DNA of 64,000 nt, taken from Porpolomopsis calyptriformis. Lineage: Eukaryota; Basidiomycota; Agaricomycetes; Agaricales; Hygrophoraceae. Positions 42,061-55,100 of the stretch are shown one piece after another. Numbering within the stretch: position 1 is the stretch's first letter; every line of letters starts with the position of its first letter. The stretch is from NCBI GenBank assembly GCA_951640195.1, contig OX621165.1:2232001-2296000 (forward strand), read 5' to 3'. Made by a program: the position numbers and the translations under genes. The notes beneath the pieces are model-generated. The model was not told where the DNA came from. It worked only from the letters and a program-made list of their open reading frames with translations, and made no database searches.

Positions 42061-45000
42061 TTTCAGGTTCAGAGTGTGGAACTTGTTGACCAACTCTTGG
42101 GCATGCGCAATGTCGGACACGGATTGCCAGGTGTTCTCCTTGTTGGTGTAGCCTTCCCAGTGCACCAAGTACTGGAGCTGTTTTCGGTAGATTCAGGAAT
42201 CCAAGATTTTCCCAATGACATATTCAGTTTCGTCGTCCAATTGGAGAGGAGGAGGGGGAGGAGGAGCTTTTTGGTTCGGAAAGGAAGAAGGACGGTAGGG
42301 GGACAGGTAGGATTCATTGAAGACTGGGTGTAAGCCCATCCATTCATGGGGGAGTTCGAGTTGGTATGCAGAACAGCCAATCTTCTCAACAACCTTGAAG
42401 GGTTCAAAGCGTTTGTTGTCAAGTTTCTTCATTGCGCGATTAGTTTTGATATTTGTGGCAGTGAGCCAGACCTTGTCTCCAGGGGAGTACTCATGAGCGG
42501 GTCAGGAATGTTTGTCATAACTGGTCTTCATTTTCTCATTGGCTTGTCCAAGGGCGGACTCAGTTTCTTGACACGTTTCATTCATTCAGCGAATTGGGTG
42601 GCTGATTCATTTCGGACTTCTCTTCAGGTATCGTTTCCTGACCAGGGATGTTGGCCGTAATTGATGTAGAAGGGGGTTTGAGTGGTAGCAGCATGAATAG
42701 AATTGTTGTACGAAAATTCGGCCAGCGCTAGCCATTCCTTCCAGTTATCCTGATGGTGGTTGATGAAAACTTGTAGATACTGTTCGAGGGTTTGGTTCAT
42801 CCATTCAGATTGGCTGTCAGTCTGTGGGTGGTAGGCAGTGGAAATGTTTTGGGTGGTGCCTAGGAGGTGGAAGAGATCAGTCATGTACTTCAATATGAAC
42901 TGTGGATCACGATTATGAATGATTCATTGAGGGACTCCGTGGTCTCGGATAACATGATCCCGAATGATCTTGGCGAAGCCCTTAGAGTTGAGCTTGATGT
43001 GCGTGGGCTCGAACTTGACTGCCTTCAAGAATGTGTCAATGATGGTCAAGACAGCATTGTAACCCTGACATTCAGGAATAGGTCCAATGAGATCGACAGT
43101 GATTGTGTCCCAAGGGGGAGCTGAGGGGTTGAAAGGGTGAAGTGGAGTCTTCGCGGGCAAGCGAGATGCCTTGGTACATTGGCAAGTCTCGCAACTGGAG
43201 ACGTATTGTTTCACATCTTGACAGATAGTTGGCCACCAGTAATCGCGACAGAGTGTTTCGGCGGTCTTGAAGGGGCCATAATGTCCTGACAGAGGGCTAT
43301 CGTGATATCGAGAGATGATTTCTCCATGAAGGGACTTGTCGATTGAGACGTAGATCCGATCATTGAAGGTGAGGATACTGTCGTGTTGGGTCTTCCAATC
43401 ATTTTCTTGTTTTCTTTGAGAGAGTGTGATGGAATCTTCTTTGTTCCAGTAAGAGTCCTTGATGCATGAGCAAAAGTTATCAGGTTCAATGTCAAATTGG
43501 ACCAGTCAGAGGTCTATGACAGGGTGAGAGGAAACAGAAAAAAGAGAGTTGGGCAAGAGAATCGTGTCATCATTATCGTCCACCCCCCTTTCAAAACCTG
43601 GTCATCTTGACAGGATGTCAGCCTTCAAGTTGGCCTTACCAGCAACATGATGAAGGGTAAAATGAAAGTCTTGCAACTCCATAAGCCAGTGAGCTTGGCG
43701 TCTATTGAGCTTCTGTGGCTTCTTGAAGTATTAGAGGTTGGCGTGATCAGTCCAAACCTCAAAGACTTGCTTAGCGGACAATAAGTGCTTGCAGAACTCT
43801 TGCAAAGCAGTCATTATTGTGAGGAGTTTGCGATCATAAATTTGATAATTTCATTCTGTGGGACTGAATGATTTTGAGAGGAATCCGATGGGCTTCCAGA
43901 TATTTTCTTGTTTTTGCGAGAGTATAGCGCCCAGAGTGTATTCGGAGGTATCAGTCTCGACACGGAGTAGGTCGTGATCGTTGGCGATGGAGAGAACAGG
44001 AGCAGAAGTAATGATAGTCTTGAGGACATTGAAAGCATCCTGGCATTGATCAGTCCATTCAAAAGGAGTGTTTCCAGTCAAGATATTAAGAGGATGTGCA
44101 ATCCCAGTGAAATGATGAATGAAGCAATGGTAGAAATTGCAGAAACTGAGGAAGGATTGAATGTCACGTTTGCAGGTGGGGGTCAGCCAGTCGGTGATGC
44201 CTTGGACCTTGATTGGGTCTATCTTGACTTGACCTTCAGAGACAATGACTCTGAGATATTCCACTTGTTTTTGATCGAATTCGCACTTATCAGGCTTGAG
44301 GTAGAGCTTGTGTTCGCGAAGTAGAGACATAACTTTGTGAACATGTCGATGGTGCATTTCAAGATCCTTATCGAAGATCAGTATGTCATCAATATAAATC
44401 AATACATAACCTTGGTGGATCTGAATGTGGAAAATGTCATTCATTATTGTTTGAAAGGTTGCAGGTGAGTTTGTGAGTCCAAAAAACATAACCAGGGGTT
44501 CGAACAAGCCACAATTGGTCCTGAAGGTGGCTTTGTGTTTGTCACCTTCCTTGATGCGAACATTCTTGTAGCCCCAATGAATGTCCAGTTTGGTGAAGTA
44601 ACAGGCGTTCTGTAGGGTGTCAATGAGTTCGGTGATCAAGGGAAGAGGGTAGCGATTCTTGATGGTCATGTCATTCAGTTTCCGGTAATCCTAGATCAGG
44701 TGTAATCAACTGTCTTTCTTCTTGATAAAGAAAAAGGAGGAAGCGATGGGGGAAATGGAGGGGCAGATTTGTCCAGTTCAGAGGTTTTCTTCAAGGAATT
44801 CGTCAAGTTGCGAATGTTCATCCACGCTGAGGGGGTAGATTTTGCAGTCAAGTTTCTCTTCGGTTCCAGGGAGTAATTTGATTGCGTGATCCCAAGGGTG
44901 GGATGGTGGTAGTTTGTCAAAGTCCTTCTTAGTGAAGACATCTGAGAATTCATGGAGATAGCCGGGGATGATGTCCTTCCAGTCGCAGTCCTTCTTCTAA

Positions 45001-45755
45001 GACTCAGCAGCCTTGATTGTGAGTTCCTGTGACTTGGTGGTCATCAACCGAATCTGGATGGCAGGGGTGAGATCAATCATAATGAGGTGATCATCATCTT
45101 CCAGAATGAGGTTGTTGATGTTGAAGGAGTTGACAGAAGGGTGACAATCCGGGGGGCATTGATTGAAGTCGAGGGTACCAGCCTTCCAATCCACAGAGGG
45201 GTTGTGGGTCCTGAGCCAATCATGTCCAAGGAAAACTTGTCCCTTCCCGAGGTTGGTGATACCAAAGTTGATCCATTCCACATAAGTTCCAACTCGCAAT
45301 TCGAGAGTGACCATCTCTGAGATGGGGCCTTCGGTATTGGGCTGACTGTCAGTGTTGTACACCGGAATGGGTCGAGCGAGAGGAGTTGTGTGGAGATCAT
45401 GATCTTGGACATATTTGACATCAATACAAGAGCCTTCGCATCCGCTGTCAATGAGAGCAGTGGCAGTGTGCTCTGCATGATTGTCCAAGGTGACAAGGTG
45501 GGCTTTGAGGACGAGTTGGTTTCCTTTGGAACCACAAATGAAGATGTGGGGTTGTTTGAGTTCATTCAAGGCTCGGATGGCATTCTCCGGGGTGAGGGCA
45601 GTGATTTCGTTGATGGTAGACTGCACCATCTCTCGGGAGCGTGCTAGGTGAGACCAGTGTTGGAGGATAGAAATCACCGAATTAGCGTTGCCTTTAATAG
45701 CATTAACGAAGTCGAGAGGGGTTGAAAGAGTGTTGACATCAATAAAGGGAGACAA
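42060..45755 (-). pseudogene. pol of element 3
   Basis: Minus strand. Protease (ALIDSGCEGSCIDVKYV near 45460), RT (PLITELIDTLQNACYFTKLD, VMFFGLTNSPATFQ, YVLIYIDDILIFDKD near 44390), RNase H (LRVETDTSEYTLGAILS near 43940), integrase (CETCQCTKASRLPAKTPLH near 43160, TVDLIGPIPECQGYN) and chromodomain (YLVHWEGYTNKENTW near 42160). Frames change several times and stops occur, for example before IIHNRDPQF where Arg is expected. Confidence 0.88.
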
Positions 45756-45959
45756 TGATTCGGGAATAGGGGTTTCGGGGCATTCAACATGTTCGTCTGG
45801 CAGATCAGACTTCGAAGTTTGTGGGGGAAACGACAGGGGTATTGGATTCAGGTATGTGATGTACTGTACATGCCGTTGTGGTAAATAAAGGTGAAATGTC
45901 TGATGTGAGAGTGTTCTGCTAGAGCAAACAACTTCCAGTCAAGTGAAGGGAACGCATCT

Positions 45960-47830
45960 TCATTGACCATCGACAAAATCTGATTCATCTTCAGGAACAA
46001 GGGAGTCGTTCACTGAGCTGTGCTCCTCTGTGGAAAGGAGGTTCTTCAGCTCGTCAAGCTCTGACACGGTCATGTTGTAGAAGAGGGCGCAAATGTTCAT
46101 GGCAGCCTTCTCCTTGGGACAATCTTGTCGGAAATGTCCAATCTCTCCACAGTTGAAGCAATGATGGACCTGGTGCAGCTTGTCAACATCCATAGGTTTC
46201 CCTTGACCACCATGGATGATCCCTGTGGGGACACAATGATCTTCAGTGGGTTGAGCTTGAGGGCAAGATGAGAAGGTCTGGGGTATGAATCGTGGAGCGG
46301 GGGTAGGTGGATGGCGTTCCTGTTGATGGAATCATTCGTGGAGCTGTCCAACAGCCATGGCTCTCTCGACATAGTTGGACCAGGTTGTGGGGAGAGGAGG
46401 GTTGAGATACATTTGGCAAACGATGTCGTGATGGATGTTCTTCTCGAAGATTCAGATTTTTTCTTTATCCTGGCAGCTGAGGCCAGCGAGTTTTGCCTTC
46501 ATTTTGAATTTGACAAGGTATTCCACGATGGGGGATGATCCTTGCATCATGGTCTCGATCTCTTCTCGTGCATGTTGCTCTGATGTGGTATCCCTGAAAG
46601 CTCTGTCAAGACTGAGCTTGAAATTCGCCCAGGAAGGGAAAGGGATGGCATTGCCTTGAGCGTCAGTCTGGTCGAGGAAATCATTGATGAATTGCTGAGC
46701 CCAAATGGCAGTGGTCCCTTCCTTCATGTAGGAGAGGGTGACGAGGGCGCATTCCATGGCATCAGTAACACCTCGACTAGCTAGGTATATGATGACTTGG
46801 CGGTACCAATCCCTATAGGTCTTGGGGTCACCATTGAAGGTGCCAGGTTCGGCAAGCTTGATTTTGCTTGTGACAGGAGTAGTCATTGGGGGAGCAGGTA
46901 GGGGGCTATTTGGAGGTGGAGGAGATGGTGGTGAGGGATTCGGATCTGGATTTGGGTCTACATCAGGGAGGGGAGCAGGTGGCTCTCGAGGAGAAGGACT
47001 TGGTTTTCTTGAGGAGAGAGAAGATGGAGCAGAAGGAGGCGGGTCTGAAGGTTCGGGTTCGGGGTCGAATTCCATGGAGGTGATCCATTGTTTTCCTTTG
47101 GCAGTAGGTCATGGGAAAGGTGGTTCAGCCGGTGGAGGGGGGGTTCGTTGAGGTCTAAGACCTAAGAAGGAGAACGAAGTCAGGGCCCGGGATGGAAAGG
47201 TGGAGGGCCCGGATTCGAGCGAAGAGATGGAAGGTAGAAGAGGAGGAAGGAGTTGCAACGAGAAGGGCGAGTGGATCTCGGGATCCTTGGGTGCGTCTTC
47301 ATACTCGAGTTCCTCTTCGGGTTCTGAGGCACTGTAAGAGGGCCTCCACAACGGACGAGATGTGGTGGTCAATGATCAAGTACGAGATGGAGTTCTCGTA
47401 CATCTTGAGTTCCATGTCATCAGAAAATGTAAATGATGGGGATGACGGCTTGTTCTTTGAGATGATGGGGGCAGTAAACGTGAACACGAACTTTGAGATG
47501 GATGACCAGCTCTACTTCAAGGAATGTGGCAGGATCGAACAGATCCTCAATTGGGGAAGAGGGAGCGGTATCAAAAGATTCCTTGGATGAGGACGATGAA
47601 GGGGACAGAGGTGGAGATGGGGCAAGGTTGGGCAAGCTGAATTTGTCAGCCAATGGGTTGAGCTGTTCCATGAGGGAATCGAGCTTGAGCGGTGACAAGT
47701 CTAGTGCAGCTGCAGCAATCAGACGTTCGTTGCTAATGAGCTCAGATGTTGAGGCCTGGTGAGGTTCGGGGTTGGTAAGGGCATAGGGCGGGGGCGGCGA
47801 TGGAGAGCGTGAGGCCAGGATAGTGGTCAA
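45960..47830 (-). pseudogene. gag of element 3
   Basis: Minus strand. A Ser/Pro-rich N-terminal frame from the ATG at about 47830, then a capsid-like region (KLAEPGTFNGDPKTYRDW near 46840), and a CCHC zinc knuckle near 46160 (CFNCGEIGHFRQDC). It is interrupted by stops at about 46452 and elsewhere. Confidence 0.8.
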
Positions 47831-48021
47831 ATCAGATACCGTGTGGGGATGTCAGAGTCACCTGTGGTTTTCCAAACGAAAGAGGATGGTCTTGCAGGGA
47901 GAGTCCAAGGGTGGGATTCCAAGGCAATTGCTTGGCTAACATGGTAGCGGAGGTGATCAGACGAATCTTGTCCAGGGACTGTTGCCGAGAAAAGCAGAGG
48001 GGGAAGAGAGTTTTGATCTTC

Positions 48022-48358
48022 TGTTAAGGCGCAGGGTCTCCCAGTCAGCTTTGGGTGCTCAACAGAAAGAACCAAGATCCTTGCTGAAAGCTAAGGGGGG
48101 GGTGTCTTTGTTGAGATTGAAACTAAGGAATACAAACTCTGACTACGCTACTTATCTACTCTGAGTTTGAATTCTACAACTCAACAACAATCCATGGAAC
48201 AGCTGACTCAGCTGCTACACAACTGCGGATGGAGTCATCACTGACCAATGGCAGTAATCCCTCTAATCAACGAGTAGGAAAGGAAGGTGGTGGATGGGTG
48301 AGATAAGATCAGATGAGTTGCGATAAGATAGAAACGAAAACATGGATGCATTGTAACA
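48022..48358 (-). repeat. 5' LTR of element 3
   Basis: 337 bp, upstream LTR for minus-strand transcription. Followed on its outer side by the TSD GCCTG. Confidence 0.95.
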
Positions 48359-48740
48359 GCCTGGCAGATAGCATCAACATGCTTCTTCAGTTATCTATGG
48401 TTCAATAGGAAGCCCCGATTCCCCATCTTGCCGATAAACCCAATTACAACTGAGATTTCTTCTGCTCTTAGCCAATACTGTTGTGCACCAGATTGTGCCT
48501 TTGTCCTCCCTCTGGCAGCCAGATGTGAAAGTGTTGAATAATTTAGTTTTATACATGTACCTTTTGCCTGCTCATTCATACCCTCAAAGTCCTTGCAGAT
48601 AGTACGAGCTCCTCATTTGTTCAGTGGAAAGGGTTTTTCAAGCTCTAGACAGTAGGCTACTACTGCTCATGCCATTAGATTGTCATGGGCTTTTCATACT
48701 AGTTGTACCTTTTTTGAGATAGATTTGGGATGGCCAGGCA
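48359..48740 (-). pseudogene. pogo/Fot1-like transposase, N-terminal part
   Basis: Minus strand, 48579-48391: NYSTLSHLAARGRT, then EEISVVIGFIGKMGNRGF and LLNHR, the HTH/CENP-B-like DNA-binding region of pogo transposases. It continues as LKKHVDAICQ up to the insertion site. Joined across element 3 with 41243-39397 it makes one transposase. Confidence 0.8.
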
Positions 48741-49140
48741 TAGTGAGAGTTGATTAAATGAGTTGAAGTTGAAGGCAAAAGCAAATTATATATGTAATCA
48801 GATTGTCCAAATTAAGCCTAAACATGAAAGGTGCAAAATATAGAATTACCTCTAGAACTATATATACTACATTAAAAATCCTAAAAAAATTATGACAAGT
48901 TCTTAGAAGGACATATTAAGATATTAGCATAGTATCTTGATAAAACATCCACTATAGAGGGTATAAAATTGATTATAAAATTGATATTTTATCAAAATAG
49001 CTAGAACTTCCCCATTAATCTTGATTTCTTTTGCTATTAGATAATTCTCTCTTAGTATTTTTAATCTCAAATTATAAAGTAAACTTATCCATACAATTTG
49101 AATCAAAAATCTTATAAAACTACTAAGAATTAAGTAAGAA
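48741..49140. other. AT-rich block of unknown origin
   Basis: Markedly more AT-rich than anything else in the window, with runs such as AAAAAAATTATGAC and many TATA/ATAT words. A short minus-strand frame (48924-49106) reads LRLKILRENYLIAKEIKING. It could be part of the LTR of element 4, a nuclear mitochondrial insertion, or a decayed element. No decision is possible from the sequence alone. Confidence 0.45.
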
Positions 49141-49356
49141 ATGCAACTACTGATTCAGTGACTAGTGGTGATTCAGTGACTAGTCCATGACTGTAGTTAG
49201 TATGACTCATACCTAGCTAGTATATAAAGCTAGCAGTAGATAGACTTAGGATAAGTCTGTTTCTTTCATTAACACCCCCAATTAGTCTGCCAACCCTTTA
49301 AAACCCTACACCCAGAGCCTGAAGTAAAACCTTGCGATCAACCCTAGACTGCCATC

Positions 49357-49756
49357 TGTCACGGTCGTAATTTTCTTTTCTTTCCTTTATCTTATCATAT
49401 GCAAACCTGTATCTTATCTTGGGATTCCCCACATTCTTTCGTTGGGATTCCCCATTGCCTTTCTCCAGGATTCCCCACTACTCTATCCATATGTGGACAC
49501 CCTTCATTTCCGTTATGTTTCAACCCCTTATGATTCATCATTGATCACGATGACTCACCCTTATCTTTGACTCATGTTTATGTCACACTGACTCACACAG
49601 ATAAGTAGTCAGTATATAAAGAGTACTTCTTGTACATATCAGACCTTAAGTCTGATTCCTGGTTAGCTACTCATAACAAGGACTTAGAACAATACCTTCA
49701 TCTCTTGGGACAGAACACCTGAAGTAAAACACGTTCTGAACAACCAGTTTATAACA
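49357..49756 (+). repeat. solo LTR of the element 1 family
   Basis: 400 bp, TGTCACGG...ATAACA, with perfect 5-bp target-site duplication CCATC (49352-49356 and 49757-49761). It sits in the 5' LTR of element 4; the other LTR of element 4 shows the empty site. It arose by LTR-LTR recombination after insertion. Confidence 0.95.
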
Positions 49757-50349
49757 CCATCTAACAAGAAACAGACTTCCTTCTTGCTCACTCCACACTA
49801 TACAACCTTTACTCTGTCTGGCCAGCATTGAAGGTCTTTACCCACCAGATCACTTTCACCCCCCAGACATCAACATCAATTAGGCTTGCTCTCTCCCCTT
49901 GTATTCCCATCAAGCCCCCCAATATCCAACTGCCACCATTCTACCAATGGTTTTGACTTGTTCATTATCCACTATCCCTCACCCTGCTATCCCTCCCTCC
50001 CAGGAAGGCTCTCTCCCTCCTGTCCCAGCTCCCTTCCACAACAAGACAGTTGACCCTACCTAAGAAGAAGAAGAACAAGAAGAACAAGCAGGTCCCTCTC
50101 ATTCAAAAGGGAAAGGTTGAGCTGAGGACAATAATAAGGATGAAGAAGAAGACCCACGTGTAGCCCTCGAGACTATGAAGCAGGATTATCAGCAATTGCT
50201 GCAGGTCCAACAAGACTAAGCACAAGCAAGTCACAGAATTGAACAACAACTCCAAGTATTGATAGCCAACCTCATAGGCCCCTAACCCCCTGCCCCTCTT
50301 GGGCCATTCCCCCAACCCTTCCAAGCACCCCCAGTATTCCCCCAACCTG

Positions 50350-51740
50350 TCCCTGCCCCTGTCCCTGCCAAGATCAAGATGAACCCTCCTGATGAATTCT
50401 CTAGTGACCCCACCAAGCTTTGTAACTTTCTGCATCAAGTGAAGCTGAATCATTTGGGATGACCAGGAATCTCAGAGGCCGACAAGATTATCTATGCCTT
50501 ATCATATATGATCAGAGGAAATGCAGAACCATGGGCTGAGCATCAAGTAGACACTTACACAATATTGAACTGGGTTAGTGCCAATTGGGCTGTCTTTGAA
50601 CAAGCCCTCACCCAAGACTTTGGAGACTTGGACCCCAAGTCAACTGCTCAACTGAAGATCAAGGACATCAAACAGTTCAACAAGAGTGTAGAAGAGTACA
50701 ACATTAATTTCAATTGATCAGCCTATATTACTGGATACAGACAAGAAGCTTTGATGACTTTATATAAAGATGGACTCAACCCCTCCCTTTTGCAACAGAT
50801 CTACCTTTCAGATTGTCAACCCACCACCCTCTTTGAATGGCAGTCTCATGCTGCTGAACTTGACAGGTGACATTGAGAATTTCTAGCTAGAACATCTTCT
50901 AAGCCCCAGACTCACAACACTTGCATCACCAACACCCCCTACCAACAAGGACCATCTGCTGGTCCCTCCACCTATTCCAACCCTGCTGCCCCCAGAATCA
51001 AACAAGAAGAGAAGCCTGCTTCACTAGGAGGAATTCCCAAAGGAGCATGTTTCAACTGTGGACAATTTGGCCACTTTGCCAGTTCTTGTCCCAATACTCC
51101 TAGAACAAGTACTTCTGGTTCTGGAAGCCACTCGTTCACCCCAGCAGCTAGAGGTTGTGGAGGAAAGAAACCTAGTTTAGGAAGAAATGTTCAAGTTCTG
51201 GAGACCTTAGCCTCGATTGAGAAGGTTAATTCTAATAAAGACTCTCATCAAGATTTTGAGAAGTGTGGTATCGTCAACTGAGAGCCTAAGAGGAAAGAAG
51301 AGCTGAAGAGAGCTTTGGAGAAATAGGGTTTTTGAACAGTCTAGACAATAGCTTGTGTATTGCGGACTCCTTTTCTATGTGTACCACTACCCCTATGCAA
51401 TCTATTTCTCAAATTCTTAGTGCACTTGATTTGAGCAAAGAAGCTTTAACCATACCCCTTTAGTTGGAAACCACAGACACTGGTAGATGAATTGCCGCCA
51501 GTGCATTGATAGACTCTGGCACCTCTGGATGCTTTATAAACTGGAACTTCGTGCAGGAGCATGATATCCCCTTTTATTGATTGGAAGGACCAATCCCCAT
51601 GCAGAATGCAGATGGGACAGACAACCAAGGAGGTCCCATTGAATATGCTGTAGACCTGTGGATGGAGATGCTAGATTTTCCTAGGGAACAATCCCATTTG
51701 GAAGTAACAAATTTAGGAGATACAATACAGGTTATCCTTG
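50350..51740 (+). pseudogene. gag and partial protease of element 4
   Basis: The capsid-like frame is interrupted by TGA (for example after VEEYNINFN), followed by a zinc knuckle and then TGA directly after GGGTTTT (51326-51332), the same slippery heptamer as in element 1. The protease then reads IDSGTSGCFINWNF up to VTNLGDTIQVILG, where the element breaks off. Confidence 0.8.
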
Positions 51741-51876
51741 GCTAGCAGTAGATAGCCTTAGGATAAGTCTGTTTCTTTCGTTAACACCCCCAATCAGTAG
51801 TCTGCCAACCCTTTAAAACCCTACACCCAGAGCCTGAAGTAAAACCTTGCAATCAACCCTAGACTACCATCTAACA

Positions 51877-52105
51877 CAAGTTTGCCAATTGTCAGTATAA
51901 AACCCTTACTTTTCATCCCATATCTTTGCCACTGTTTTTCCTAAATTTCTTAGGGTTTTCTACCTACATCCTTCAGAAACCTTTTTTCTACATCAAATGC
52001 CAATGTTGCCTTGAGTATACAACCACCATCCTCTGTTCACCATATAACCTAGCTGGATCCTTAGGCAGGTGGCAACACTAAGAGGGCAGTCTGACTCCTA
52101 GATAC
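51877..52105. repeat. segmental duplication, right copy, left part
   Basis: Homologous to 20966-21193. None of the 11 CpGs of the left copy is kept: nine are TpG or CpA, the other two also changed. It is interrupted at GATAC by the hAT element and resumes at 55548 with AGTATAAGG. Confidence 0.9.
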
Positions 52106-55100
52106 TATTGATATTTTACAGAGCATATGGGAAAAGTAAGTGGACAGACTGGGAATTGAACCAGTGTTGGAGTACCGCTGCTATAAGGCTGAAGTTAGTG
52201 TCAGCAACATACAACATGTCACCAAACATGCTGTCAACAGCAAGACATAAGCAACCTCTCAGCATCAGATTGCCAATTGATGCAGTGCAGTCGAAAATGA
52301 AAATCCCCCCAACTTTGTGCTACTGCCGCAACTGCTATGAGTGAAAGAGCAAGAAAATGGTGGCGAGACTACTTCCATGACCACCCCCGCTTGCATGTTC
52401 GCCCAAAGGATCCTGAGGCATGGTTCTCCTCTGGGAATTCATTGGGTAGAGTGTACTGTAAGCAGTGCTTCTGCATTCATGCAGCTGAGATTTTGCACGA
52501 CCAGGAATTGGAGATAGCAACAGGGCAGCGGTAAGAGCTGCAACCATTAGGTGTGATTGAAGCATTTTGTATGTCTTTCTCCATCATTTGTGAACCTTCG
52601 ATAATTAGTGTTAGTAGTGTGGACACTCAAATTTGCCAAAGACCAGAGAAGGGGTTGGCTCCCTGCCTGAGCAGGCACACTTATTGTACATCTCCGCTCA
52701 TGTTCATACCAACTGGATGAAGTCAAATTGCGTGCAGAACAAGAACGAAGTGAGGATCCACCCCAATCACCCCAATCAGTATGTACTCATCCCTACCAAC
52801 CGACAATCACTCCATTGCCTCTCAACTTCTCCTTTGGCCCCACCACAATTCTACCTGTGGCTGCTCCAATAGCAGTCAATCCTTCACCTTTGCAGCTTAT
52901 TTCCCCCCCAGCTAGTCTACCTCCTGGGCGTGAAATGAATTATCATTCATCTATGCAGTCATCGGTATCTATGTCTGCACACAGTTCTCCATTAATTTCA
53001 CCATACCTTGGCAACCATTTTGACACCTATCAACTCCTGTCTAGAGCACCGAGTCCAGCCGGTCCAGCTGGTCCAGAATTAGGGTCGCTGTTGTACTTGC
53101 ACCCACGCCCTCTAAAACGAAGAGCATCATCACAGCTTGGCTGCCAGGCTCCTCCTCCTTTTAACCAACCATGGTTTGAAGAGTCTATAGCCTGCCTCAC
53201 CGCATCTGCTGGACTTCCCCTTTCATGGGTAGAAAATCCTGATTGGCTTTCTTTTATAGATGAATTTATTCCGGCTGTGATATCACCCTCTCGGAAAGTT
53301 CTGACAGGGCAGTTACTTCCTCAAGCTGTCACTCGCCTTCAGGAGGATGCTATAAAACGAGCCCAGGGTCATGTAGCAACTCTTCAGGCAGATGGTTGGA
53401 CTGGAGAGAACCACCACCATCTGATCGCATTTATGATGAGTGCAAATCATGAGGTGAGTGCATCTGATCTTGACTCACCTTGAGAATTAACCTAGTCTAC
53501 TAAAAGATTCATACACTACATGTTCATGATGCATCTAGTGAATGGAAAATGGCAGAAAATCTATTGAAGCTTATGGTCGAAGTGATAGAAATGGCAGAGA
53601 GTAAATGGGGCGTAATCGTAATTGCTTTTGTAACTGATGCTTCCGGAGAATCTTGCAAGGCACGAAGACTTCTTTCAGTGAGATTTCCACACATTATTGT
53701 CCTAGATTGCTATGCTTATCAGGTTCATGGTATTAATCTTGTTCATTTTTATGCTAATACTATTATTAGGTGAATCTTGTGGTTGGCAACTATTTTAAAT
53801 GCTCAGGCGATTTCCTTCACTATGCAGATCTAGCCAATGATCTTATAACTTGGCTTCAAAGCAAGACCTTTATACTAGCTTTAATCCGGGATACGCAGAC
53901 TGAGTTAACAGGTTCAGCAATAGCAGTAATTCGGGCTATTCTCACCTGATGGACTGCCCACTACCTGGCCTATTCTCGGCTCCTAACCCTTCAGCCATGT
54001 CTCCTCATGCTTGTTAATCATGATGAGCTTCTTCCTGTTGACCAGAGAAAGCTTGTTCAGTCATCTTCAGATGCAAAGTCATGGGCTAAAGCAGAACAAA
54101 TGGTTCAAATCATGAACGATCCCTCATTTTGGCACCATTTGGCTCAGTATAATAATTTGATAATTCGAGTTCAAACATACTTATTAGCTATTTTCAGAAT
54201 TAAACGTCACCTTGAGCCTCTTGCGATTGCAGCTAATATTGCTCAAGGTGCCTTTTGTCGGGTTGACCAAGTACTTTTGACCTTTGGGGCATTGTATATA
54301 CAGTTCCGCAACTTCAATGAGCTTGATGAACATAACCTTCAGGAGGCTGTTCTTTCTAGCCTTGAGAAATGGTGGAGCAAGGCCAACTAGGATGTGTTTA
54401 TTGCTGCTGTAATCCTAAACCCATATACCTGCACCACCCCATTTGTTGCTCACCAACTCTTCTCTATCGCGGAAATCTGGGGATTATTCAAGCAGCTTTG
54501 GACACAATTTTTTCGGACAGAGCCATCACCCCATCTCTTCACACTTGTTACTGAGTATATCAATAATTGGGGAGCTTTTCAGAATCTGGATACCGTTGCA
54601 GAGACTATAGGAATGCTGGCTAATGCTAATGTATGTGACAACTACTAGAGAATTGTTTATTATATTGACACTCTCTTAGCACAAAACCCCTGATCCTTTG
54701 TCAGTCTATGAATCATTCAATGTTGTTAGACAACCACCGAATGACTTGATCAAGCTTGCATCCCATATTCTATCAGTCTCTGCCAACTCTGCCTCCTGTG
54801 AACAACTTTTCAGTGTTTTTGGGGCAACATTAACCAAGCTTCGCAACTGGTTAGGAAAGTCAGCACTGGAGAATCTTGCAGAATTGAAGATGCACATTCG
54901 CGATGAGCACATTCGAAACAAGCAGGTAAAAGATCGGCTCAAATGATTCTTTTGTAAACAACCCCCTCCTCTGGTTGCCATCCCTCCAACAAGCCAACCC
55001 ATCCCTTTGGCCACACCAACAATTCCCACAGCGGAATCATCACCAATAACTAGTGAAGCCCTTGGTGATGGTAGTTTTCGGGATATCACAACAGGACTCA

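Larger units (their letters stand above)
41244..48358 (-). mobile_element. Ty3/gypsy chromovirus-type LTR retrotransposon inserted in pogo (element 3)
   Basis: Complete element on the minus strand, bounded by 337-bp LTRs (TGTTAAGG...GTAACA) and a perfect 5-bp target-site duplication GCCTG (41239-41243 and 48359-48363). Coding order from right to left is gag, zinc knuckle, protease, RT, RNase H, integrase, chromodomain. Frames are broken by point mutations. The insertion splits a pogo-like transposase gene, so it is younger than that gene. Confidence 0.95.
49141..51876 (+). mobile_element. internally deleted Ty3/gypsy element (element 4)
   Basis: The LTR-like end sequence GATAAGTCTGTTTCTTTC...ACCCTAGACT..CCATCTAACA occurs at about 49220-49356 (plus TAACA after the solo LTR) and again at about 51741-51876. 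Between them are gag (IKMNPPDEFSSDPTKLCNF), a zinc knuckle near 51050 (CFNCGQFGHFASSC) and the start of the protease (ALIDSGTSGCFIN). The coding sequence then jumps at about 51741 directly into LTR sequence. RT, RNase H and integrase are absent. The exact left end was not found. Confidence 0.8.

Noticed and set aside
46822..47151. Gly-rich plus-strand ORF
   Set aside because: Shadow of the Ser/Pro-rich gag of element 3, which is encoded on the minus strand.
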